Shown here in pieces: positions 14,418 through 19,851 of a stretch of DNA of 19,851 bases. The translations under genes were made by a program, and so were the position numbers. The notes below the pieces were generated by a model. It saw only the letters and a list, made by a program, of their open reading frames with translations. It was not told where the DNA came from and did not search any database. The first letter of the stretch is position 1; each line of letters begins with the position of its first letter. Source of the stretch: JBBRLA01 sp038231615 (lineage in GTDB: Bacteria; Myxococcota_A; Polyangia; Palsa-1104; JAEUJZ01); contig JBBRLA010000073.1 in assembly GCA_038231615.1 (NCBI GenBank), positions 1 through 19,851 of the forward strand. The letters run 5' to 3'.

Positions 14418-15218
14418 TCACGGGGCCCCCTTGTCGGATCGCCGCCGCCGCTCTCCCTTGCCGCCGCGGCGCTTGTCCTCGGGGGACGTCGCCGCCGCGG
14501 TCGAGGTGCCGCCGACCTTCAGAGTCAGCTCGACCCCTTCGGCCAGCACGTCGATCGGCTGGCTGGCGACGAAGGACCCCCGGGAGAAGAGCCGGGCCAG
14601 GTAGTGGCCCTCTGGCGCGTCGAACTGGAAGGCACCGCTCCCATCGAGCCGGCCATAGAAGCCGCGGTCCACGGCGAGGACCGCGCCGGTCAGGTGGGCG
14701 TACTCGCTGCTGTGCAGAAGACAGTCCCCCTGCTTGTCGAACTTCAGGGTGGCGGTCTCGCCAGCGGCGACGGTCTGCCTGGGGGCGACCACTCCGCTCG
14801 GGGTGCAAGCGAACTCCAGCTCGTGGGTCTGCCGGTCCTCGTTGCGCAGGCTCACGGTGGCGCCCGAGGGGATGACCACCACCGGGGGGATCAGTTTGAG
14901 TCCGCTGATCTTCATTTCCACCTTGACCGGACCCTTTTGCTCCTGTGCCTCGGCGGCGGCCACCTGTGCCCCGGTGACGGTGCCCTGGGGGTAAAGCACG
15001 ACCACCGACTCGGTACGAATGTCCTTTTCCGCCGGCAGCACCGGCAGCACCCCGTTGGGGACCCGCCAGTAGGTCGGGTGACGCAGCCCACCCCGGGGAT
15101 CGTCGGGGAAGAGCACCTTACCCCGAACCGGCGCGGCGACGGCCTGGCCCGGCGCACCGACGAGCAGACCCAGGGCGACCAGACATGCTCTAGATGATGA
15201 TGCGATCCGCTTGTCCAA
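14418..15218 (-). CDS. Secreted cupredoxin-like protein with carboxypeptidase-regulatory-like tail domain
   Basis: A 266-residue protein starting at TTG 15218, directly after an in-frame stop; there is no ATG in frame before residue about 100. Residues 1-28 are a signal peptide (KRIASSSRACLVALGLLVG, cleavage near AVA-AP). Residues about 75-190 resemble the cupredoxin-like proteins often labelled methylamine-utilisation type: VVVIPSGATVSLRNEDRQTH with His132, and a GDCLLHSSEYAH loop with Cys166 and His169. The spacing fits a type-1 copper site, but the axial Met position is Ala174. Residues about 185-240 form a small beta domain (GFYGRLDGSGAFQFDAPEGH). The C-terminus is Lys/Arg-rich. It is probably periplasmic or surface-located; copper binding is unproven. 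It is the first gene of a three-gene unit behind the promoter at 15233-15261. Confidence 0.85.
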   Translation of the reverse strand: MDKRIASSSRACLVALGLLVGAPGQAVAAPVRGKVLFPDDPRGGLRHPTYWRVPNGVLPVLPAEKDIRTESVVVLYPQGTVTGAQVAAAEAQEQKGPVKVEMKISGLKLIPPVVVIPSGATVSLRNEDRQTHELEFACTPSGVVAPRQTVAAGETATLKFDKQGDCLLHSSEYAHLTGAVLAVDRGFYGRLDGSGAFQFDAPEGHYLARLFSRGSFVASQPIDVLAEGVELTLKVGGTSTAAATSPEDKRRGGKGERRRRSDKGAP

Positions 15219-15232
15219 TCAAATCCCAAATT

Positions 15233-15261
15233 AGGATACTTACTTGCACAGACTTGGTCAA
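15233..15261 (-). promoter_or_regulatory. Predicted sigma70-type promoter of the cupredoxin-Cache-transglutaminase unit
   Basis: On the minus strand TTGACC (15261-15256) and TATCCT (15238-15233) are separated by 17 nt, in a stretch noticeably more AT-rich than its surroundings. Transcription would start near 15226, only about 8 nt before TTG 15218, so the mRNA would be nearly leaderless. That fits the absence of a good Shine-Dalgarno. Confidence 0.6.
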
Positions 15262-15289
15262 TCGTCTTCTCACTCGGGACCTGCTATGC

Positions 15290-15332
15290 AACGGCGCGCG
15301 CTATTTAGAGAACGGCGCTGCGCTGCGCGCTA
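15290..15332 (-). repeat. Repeat pair overlapping the GT-C stop codon
   Basis: Read on the minus strand, TAGCGCGCAGCGCAGCGCC (from 15332) and a shortened TAGCGCGCGCC (from 15303), each followed by GTT, lie 29 nt apart. The TAG of the first copy is the stop codon of the GT-C glycosyltransferase gene. The motif matches the intergenic copies at 9630-9701. Confidence 0.65.
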
Positions 15333-16985
15333 TAAAATCGGAGGTCCAAGGTCGGCGCGTGCGCGTTGTTTCCCTTTTCGGGAGGCATGGGACTGGAAGA
15401 GGAGCATGCCAATGCAGGCCCCGTGTTCCACGACACGGTTCCAGCAGGGGTCGAGCCAGGGCGTCGGGTGCTGCGCCTGTGCATGGAGATAGGCCGCCAG
15501 CGGAACGTACCCCAGGGGGACCAGCGACGTCAGCAGCAGCCATGGCGCTGCTCGCCCCGGCCAGAGCGGGCAAAGGGCCAGCGCCCAGAGCACGTACCAC
15601 GGGTGAAGAGCCGGAGTCAGCAACAGGTAGGCCCCCAGCACCGCGAGGCAGAACCGGGCCGGCGGCAGGCGCGCGCGCGCGGCCCAAAGGGCGCACGCAG
15701 CGAGCAGGACCAGCGCCGCTGCCCGGGCCAGAAACCCGGAGAGTTCGTCGGGCCACACCGAGTCCCGGTCCCTGCCGGTGATCAGCCGGGCCAGCCGGGG
15801 CTGCCGCCAGATCCGCCAGTAAGGGGGCCGGTAGAGGTGCTTGACCGCCACCTCGGCGCCCCGCTGCAGGACGGCGAAGGCCCCGTCGTTGCCGCGCCAC
15901 CTCCTGCCGTATTCCCCCAGGCTCCCGGCGATCCGGCGGCCAGCGCCAGCGTAGGGCAGGGTACAAAGCAGGGCTGCGGCAAAGATTCCCAGGCCCAGAC
16001 AAAGCGCCGGGCCCAGGCGGCGGCGCTGGGTCGTCCATGCGGCCGGTTTCGCACCTGGAATAAAGCCCTGCAAGAGCAGCGGTGGCAGGGCCGCGGCGGC
16101 GATGGGCTTGACCAGGATCGCCACCCCCAGGAAGGCCCCCGACAGAAAGGCCGCCGGCCAGTGCCATTCTCGGAAGTCGCCTTCCGAATTTCGCGGCCCT
16201 TTTCGCCCGCGCTGAACGGCCAGCAGCGAGAGCAAGAGGAAGAGCACCCCGATGCCATCGATGTGGCCGTCCTGCGCCAACTCGATGCCGCAGGCCGGGG
16301 CCCAACCCCAGGCGGCGGCCCCGCGGAGAGGGTTTTTTGCGCCCCGGCACAGAAGGACCAGCACCCACAGGGCCAGCAGGTCCGCACTGGCCACCACGAT
16401 CTTCCACCCGGCCAGCGCCGTGCCAGCGGCCTCTGGGATATGAGGGAGGTGCGCGCCCACCACGCTGCCCAGGCGCAAGGCAAGCTGCGCCGCCGGGGGG
16501 TAGATCGTCGGCAACTCCGGGTTGTTGATGTGGCGGAAGATGCCTTCCTCCACGCCGGCTTTCGCTCGCACCGGCGCGTAGATCGGATCGCCAGGCGGGC
16601 CCAGATAGGGATTCAGCCCGGCGCGCTGCACCGCGCCGTCCCACAGATAGCGGTAGTAATCATCCGAGTGCCGCGGCGGAGTCAACCAGCCAGGCAGGCG
16701 CAGCAAGAAGGCGATGGCCAGCAACCAGAAGAGGTCCCAGCGAGGCCTGGAGTGGGCAGGGCCTTTGGGGTCAGTCGGGCCCGCGGCGGCCCCCACCCAC
16801 AGGGCGAGCAGCCACAGGCCCCCGGCGATCAGCCAGAGGCACAGATGCAGCGGGAGGGAATCGGGAACATCGTCGGTGGCTCGCACCGCCAGCGCGGTCG
16901 CACCCGCCGTGAGCAGGCCCAGGCCCGGCCACAGCAGCGGGTGTCGCCGCAGCGCGAGCAGGGAAGGGACGATGACGTTGCTCAC
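15330..16985 (-). CDS. GT-C type polytopic membrane glycosyltransferase
   Basis: About 551 residues with ten or more hydrophobic segments. The first extracytoplasmic loop has the GT-C acidic motif: RHSDDYYRYLWDGAVQRAGLNPY with Asp108-Asp109, as in polyprenyl-phosphate-mannose-dependent (MptA/MptB-like) and related enzymes. PTIYPPAAQL, a GHIDGIG loop and TPALHPWYVLWALAL near residue 450 are further family signatures. It is expected to transfer a sugar from a lipid-phosphate donor to an envelope acceptor on the outer face of the inner membrane. The start is unclear: GTG 16985 is taken, with TTG 16988 immediately before; neither has a Shine-Dalgarno. It lies 75 nt after the EF-G paralogue across a 39-bp tandem repeat. 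Its stop codon lies in a dispersed repeat, so the tail (RKGKQRARADLGPPIL) may be altered relative to relatives. Confidence 0.9.
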   Translation of the reverse strand: MSNVIVPSLLALRRHPLLWPGLGLLTAGATALAVRATDDVPDSLPLHLCLWLIAGGLWLLALWVGAAAGPTDPKGPAHSRPRWDLFWLLAIAFLLRLPGWLTPPRHSDDYYRYLWDGAVQRAGLNPYLGPPGDPIYAPVRAKAGVEEGIFRHINNPELPTIYPPAAQLALRLGSVVGAHLPHIPEAAGTALAGWKIVVASADLLALWVLVLLCRGAKNPLRGAAAWGWAPACGIELAQDGHIDGIGVLFLLLSLLAVQRGRKGPRNSEGDFREWHWPAAFLSGAFLGVAILVKPIAAAALPPLLLQGFIPGAKPAAWTTQRRRLGPALCLGLGIFAAALLCTLPYAGAGRRIAGSLGEYGRRWRGNDGAFAVLQRGAEVAVKHLYRPPYWRIWRQPRLARLITGRDRDSVWPDELSGFLARAAALVLLAACALWAARARLPPARFCLAVLGAYLLLTPALHPWYVLWALALCPLWPGRAAPWLLLTSLVPLGYVPLAAYLHAQAQHPTPWLDPCWNRVVEHGACIGMLLFQSHASRKGKQRARADLGPPIL

Positions 16986-16989
16986 CAAA

Positions 16990-17055
16990 CTTGCTGCATG
17001 TCCCCGATGGGCGATGTTGCTTTCCGAGCTTGCCGCATGTCCCAGATGGGCGACG
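16990..17055 (-). repeat. 39-bp-period direct repeat between EF-G paralogue and GT-C gene
   Basis: CTTGCTGCATGTCCCCGATG at 16990-17009 recurs as CTTGCCGCATGTCCCAGATG at 17029-17048; both copies continue GGGCGA. Each contains CCC-GAT-GGG or CCCAGATGGG, a small imperfect inverted repeat. The block fills nearly the whole spacer, so it may be a regulatory or mRNA-processing element, or another dispersed repeat. Confidence 0.7.
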
Positions 17056-17060
17056 ATGGC

Positions 17061-19154
17061 CTACTCCTCTTCCTCCTCGACGTGCTTCTTCGCCGCGATC
17101 ACCTTGTCCGAAAGGTGGCCCGGCATCTCCTCGTAGTGCGAGAGTTCCACCTCAAAGCTGCCCCTGCCCCCGGTCGCCGAACTGAGGAACGCCGCGTAGC
17201 TCAGCGTCTCCGACATGGGCACCTTGGCCTTGACCAGCTGGTTTTTCCCTTTGGAGTCCATCCCCGCGATGTGCGCCCGCCGGTTGTTCAGATCGCCGAT
17301 GATCGTCCCCATCGTCTCCTCCGGGCACGTCACCTCGATCTTCATGTATGGCTCCAGCAGCACCGGCGTCGCCAGCTTGAACGCGGCGAAGAAGGCCTTG
17401 CTCCCGGCCATTTCGAAGGACCGCGAGTCGCTGTCCACGTCGTGATACTTCCCGTCAAAGAGCGTCACCTTCAGGTCGGTGCATTGATACCCCGCCAGCC
17501 CACCGCGACTCATGCGGTCGCGGATGCCCTTCTCCACCGCCGGGATGAACTGCCGCGGAATCGATCCGCCGACGACCGCATCGTCGAAGACGAACCCCGC
17601 CCCCCGCGGCGTCGGTTCGATGTTGATGAAGCACACCCCGTACTGCCCCTTGCCGCCGGTTTGCTTCCTGTGCTTCCCCTCGATGTTCTTGACCCGCCCG
17701 CGGATGGTCTCCAGGTAGGGAATCCGGGGGGGGTGCAGTTCGACCTCGATGCCGGCGCGGCGCAGCTTGTCCAGCGTCGCCTCGATGTGTACCGGTCCGC
17801 TGCCGCCCAGCAAAAGCTCCTTGGTGGTGTGGTCATGCTCCAGCCGCAGCGCGATGTCCTCGTCGGCGATGTCGTGGAGCTTCTGTGCCAGCTTGGCCTC
17901 GTCGGTCTTGGTCTTGGGGTGGATCGAGTAGCGCACCACCGGTGCCGGCACGTGGGGTTTGGGGAAGACCACCGGGTCCTTCTCGTCGCAGAGCGTGTCC
18001 CCGGTGTGGGTCGCCTTGAGCTTGGCGATGCCCACGATGTCGCCCGGATGGGCCTCATGCACCGTCACCCGCTTGCCCGGGGTGAACAGATACAGCGGCC
18101 CGATGCGCTCGGCCCTATCGCCGGTGGCGTTGTAGATCGCCGTGTCCGCGGTCAGCTTTCCCGAGACCACCCGCGCCATCGCCATCTTGCCCACCTCCGA
18201 CGGGACGATCTTGAACACCACCGCCGATGTCGGCTCGCTGGTCTTGGGGGCGCGCTTGATCTCCACCGGGTTTTTGTCGGGGCCCTTGCCGATCCCCGCC
18301 CGGGGTTCCGCCTCCGACGCGGGGGGCAGCAGCGAGACGATGCGCTCCAGCACCGGCTGCACCCCCCGGTTCTGCAACGCCGAGCCGCAGAACACCGGGA
18401 AGAGTTGCCGCAGGCGCACCGCCTTGCGCAGGCCCGCCTCCAGCTCTTCCTCCGACAGGGTGCCGGCGTCGAAGAACTTGCTCATGAGATCGTCATCCGA
18501 GGCGGCCACCGCCTCGATCAGCTTCTCCCGGGCGGCTTGCGCCGCGGCCTTCAGGTCCTCGGGGATGTCCCCGGTGGACACGTCGCGGCCGTCGTTGGAG
18601 AAGCGCAGCGCCTTGTTGGCCAAAAGGTCGATGACTCCCGAGAACCCCCCCTCCTGGCCGATCGGTAGCATCACCGCCGCCACCTTGTCCGAGAGCATGC
18701 GCTGGGCCTGCTCCAGGGCATGGCCGAAGTCGGCCCGCTCGCGCTCCATCTTGTTGATGAAGATCATCCGCGGCAGCCCCAGGCGATCGGCCTCCAGCCA
18801 GGTCTTCTCGGTGTACACCTGCACCCCGTCGGAGGCGCCGATCAGCAGCAGGGCCGAATCGGCGGCCGAGAGGGCGAAGAGCGAATCGACCATGAAGTCG
18901 CCCTGGCCGCTGGTGTCGATCAGGTTGATCTTGGTCTTTTGCCACTCGATGGCGGCGACGTGGGGGTTGATCGTGCCCTTGCGTTTCTTCTCTTCGGGCT
19001 CGGTGTCCAGGTTCGATGTCTCATCATCGACACGTCCGAGGCGGGTGGTGGCCCTGGCGTCAAAGAGCATGGCCTCGGCAAGCGAAGTCTTTCCGGCGCC
19101 GCCGTGCCCGATGAGCACTACATCGCGAATTTCCGCCTCGCTGTACGTCCGCAT
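17061..19154 (-). CDS. EF-G paralogue (elongation factor G-like GTPase)
   Basis: A 697-residue translational GTPase with EF-G domain order: the G domain, then GPVHIEATLDKL-type domains III-V with the fourth domain loop (KGQYGVCFINIEP) and C-terminal domain (PYMKIEVTCPEETMGTIIGDLNNRRA). The P-loop is GHGGAGKT (16-23). G3 reads DTSGQGDF (80-87), with Gln84 where EF-G has the catalytic His of DTPGHVDF. G4 reads NKME (134-137) rather than NKxD. G5 is CGSAL. These differences point to the secondary EF-G-like group rather than the main FusA; the cellular role of that group is not settled. ATG 19154 has GGAGG at 9 nt. A candidate promoter lies at 19187-19216. The gene ends in an acidic VEEEEE tail. 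Confidence 0.93.
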   Translation of the reverse strand: MRTYSEAEIRDVVLIGHGGAGKTSLAEAMLFDARATTRLGRVDDETSNLDTEPEEKKRKGTINPHVAAIEWQKTKINLIDTSGQGDFMVDSLFALSAADSALLLIGASDGVQVYTEKTWLEADRLGLPRMIFINKMERERADFGHALEQAQRMLSDKVAAVMLPIGQEGGFSGVIDLLANKALRFSNDGRDVSTGDIPEDLKAAAQAAREKLIEAVAASDDDLMSKFFDAGTLSEEELEAGLRKAVRLRQLFPVFCGSALQNRGVQPVLERIVSLLPPASEAEPRAGIGKGPDKNPVEIKRAPKTSEPTSAVVFKIVPSEVGKMAMARVVSGKLTADTAIYNATGDRAERIGPLYLFTPGKRVTVHEAHPGDIVGIAKLKATHTGDTLCDEKDPVVFPKPHVPAPVVRYSIHPKTKTDEAKLAQKLHDIADEDIALRLEHDHTTKELLLGGSGPVHIEATLDKLRRAGIEVELHPPRIPYLETIRGRVKNIEGKHRKQTGGKGQYGVCFINIEPTPRGAGFVFDDAVVGGSIPRQFIPAVEKGIRDRMSRGGLAGYQCTDLKVTLFDGKYHDVDSDSRSFEMAGSKAFFAAFKLATPVLLEPYMKIEVTCPEETMGTIIGDLNNRRAHIAGMDSKGKNQLVKAKVPMSETLSYAAFLSSATGGRGSFEVELSHYEEMPGHLSDKVIAAKKHVEEEEE

Positions 19155-19186
19155 CGATCAAGTCCTCCGAAAATGGCCGAAGTAAC

Positions 19187-19216
19187 GCCATACACCAACC
19201 AGAGACAGTGCCTCAA
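19187..19216 (-). promoter_or_regulatory. Candidate promoter of the EF-G paralogue
   Basis: On the minus strand TTGAGG (19216-19211) and TATGGC (19192-19187) are separated by 18 nt, with a TG just before the -10. A start near 19180 would leave a leader of about 26 nt containing the GGAGG. Confidence 0.45.
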
Positions 19217-19242
19217 GTCAGGGGTGGTTGAAAAGAAGGATC

Positions 19243-19270
19243 TTGTCATTGGCCTTCCGGTGCTGACAAC
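19243..19270 (+). promoter_or_regulatory. Candidate promoter/operator for the hexapeptide-repeat gene
   Basis: TTGTCA (19243-19248) followed after 16 nt by GACAAC (19265-19270) is a weak promoter match. TTGTCA and TGACAA (19264-19269) form a perfect 6-bp inverted repeat across the same interval, which could be an operator. Confidence 0.3.
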
Positions 19271-19284
19271 CAGAGGCGAGCTTG

Positions 19285-19318
19285 ATCGCAGCGGGCGCTG
19301 AAAGCGCCCCATCGCAGC
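19285..19318 (+). promoter_or_regulatory. Leader hairpin flanked by direct repeats
   Basis: A perfect 7-bp stem GGGCGCT/AGCGCCC (19293-19299 and 19303-19309) with a GAA loop is framed on both sides by ATCGCAGC (19285-19292 and 19311-19318). It ends only a few nt before the Shine-Dalgarno GAGGG at 19324-19328. It could modulate translation of the repeat gene. There is no T-tract, so it is not an intrinsic terminator. Confidence 0.5.
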
Positions 19319-19335
19319 AGGACGAGGGTTTTCGC

Positions 19336-19851
19336 ATGCAGGACACGCCGGGGACGCCGGACAAGAAGCCGGTTGCCAGATTGAACCAGTTGAACGACAG
19401 CTTGAGTGGGAGCGCCAGGGATGACAGCGATGGTGGGAGCGGCAGGGCAGACGGGAGCATCGGCGGGACAGCCAGGGCCGGCGAAGGCCTGAAGGCCCAG
19501 AAGGCCGGCGAAGGCCAGAGAGCCGGCGAAGGCCAGAAGGGCCAGAAGGTCGGCGAGGGCCAGAAGGTCGGCGAAGGCCAGAGGGCCGGCGAGGGCCAGA
19601 AGGTCGGCGAGGGCCAGAAGGTCGGCGAAGGCCAGAGGGCCGGCGAGGGCCAGAGGGCCGGCGAAGGCCAGAAGGCCGGCGAAGGCCGGAAGGCCGGCGA
19701 AGGCCGGAAGGCCGGCGAGGGCCAGAAGGTCGGCGAAGGCCAGAAGGGCCAGAGGGCCGGCGAAGGCCGCAAGGCCGACGAGGAGACCAGCCGGGACCCG
19801 AATGCCGGCGGCGATCGTGCCCGGCCGGTGGCGCTGGTGATCCTCCAGGTG
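19336..19851 (+). CDS. Hexapeptide-repeat (GEG-rich) protein, 3' end beyond window
   Basis: The frame is open for 172 codons from ATG 19336 to the window edge, with GAGGG seven nt before the start. Residues 1-49 are polar (MQDTPGTPDKKPVARLNQLN, then Ser/Gly/Asp-rich). From about residue 48 follow 15 units of the form A/V-G-E-G-Q/R-K/R; three units (1st, 3rd, 14th) are extended to nine residues. After residue about 147 the repeat decays to ADEETSRDPNAGGDRARP and a hydrophobic VALVILQV, perhaps the start of a folded domain or membrane segment. Differences between units are largely GAA/GAG, AAG/AGG, GCC/GTC and CAG/CGG, so silent or conservative in this frame. A repeat this regular should be disordered and rich in alternating charges. 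I do not recognise the family. A minus-strand frame (19218-19772) is also open but has only a TTG start. Confidence 0.7.
   Translation, partial: MQDTPGTPDKKPVARLNQLNDSLSGSARDDSDGGSGRADGSIGGTARAGEGLKAQKAGEGQRAGEGQKGQKVGEGQKVGEGQRAGEGQKVGEGQKVGEGQRAGEGQRAGEGQKAGEGRKAGEGRKAGEGQKVGEGQKGQRAGEGRKADEETSRDPNAGGDRARPVALVILQV
19480..19779 (+). repeat. 18-bp tandem repeat coding the GEG hexapeptides
   Basis: About 15 copies of an 18-bp unit around GGCGAAGGCCAGAAGGTC, with three 27-bp variants, run without other interruption. Copies are very similar, so the array is likely to expand and contract by slippage or recombination in whole codons. Confidence 0.9.

Noticed and set aside
15366..18668. 1100-codon open frame on the plus strand
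   Set aside because: It is antisense to the GT-C and EF-G genes, whose families are clear; its composition (Arg/Gly/His/Gln-rich) is that of a GC-rich shadow frame.
19218..19772. Minus-strand frame coding Trp/Phe/Pro hexapeptides (FWPSPA)
   Set aside because: It is the complement of the GEG array; it starts at TTG without a ribosome site and its C-terminal part has no features, whereas the plus frame has ATG, GAGGG and stays open to the edge.

Overview
The window is GC-rich chromosomal DNA with high-GC third codon positions and long shadow frames. It most likely comes from a myxobacterium or close relative (Myxococcota). That assignment is from memory of protein families: a giant TPR protein with a C-terminal module I associate with Myxococcota, a Cache-type membrane protein ending in a module resembling what is called the MXAN_5187 C-terminal domain, and a transglutaminase-type envelope protein. 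No tRNA, rRNA, transposase, integrase, CRISPR array or phage gene was seen.

Layout. The 3'-truncated hemL (minus, 1-896) diverges from a 1690-residue protein (plus, 1051-6123). That protein has a SIR2-like N-terminal domain whose catalytic residues look lost, then about 1070 residues of TPR-type helices and a conserved C-terminal module. It converges, with a 12-bp gap, on a minus-strand pair: a DUF255/YyaL thioredoxin-fold protein (7346-9580) followed by a GT4 glycosyltransferase (6136-7329). The pair has its own promoter, and a perfect inverted repeat sits inside that promoter. Upstream is a minus-strand envelope operon: cupredoxin-like secreted protein (14418-15218), Cache-type membrane protein (11750-14368) and secreted transglutaminase-like protein (9792-11726). 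It starts from a good sigma70-type promoter at 15233-15261. Further upstream are a GT-C glycosyltransferase (15330-16985) and an EF-G paralogue (17061-19154). Divergent from the EF-G paralogue, and running off the window end, is an open frame made largely of a GEG-containing hexapeptide repeat (19336 to end).

The most unusual structure is a dispersed short-repeat system. Related units of about 30-33 bp (core GATCGCGAAGCGC, and a second form around GCGAAGCGGAGCGCCGTT) occur as small tandem clusters. They lie inside two unrelated coding regions, the SIR2-TPR gene and the Cache gene, without breaking either frame. They also occur upstream of the DUF255 promoter and across the stop codon of the GT-C gene. 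The SIR2-TPR and Cache copies are both in sense orientation and in the same reading frame (both give IDREA).

Functionally, most of the minus-strand genes look devoted to the envelope and glycans: two glycosyltransferases and three exported or membrane proteins, the latter apparently co-transcribed. The EF-G paralogue, hemL and the DUF255 gene are housekeeping or accessory genes. Whether the SIR2-TPR protein acts in defence, scaffolding or motility cannot be told from this window.
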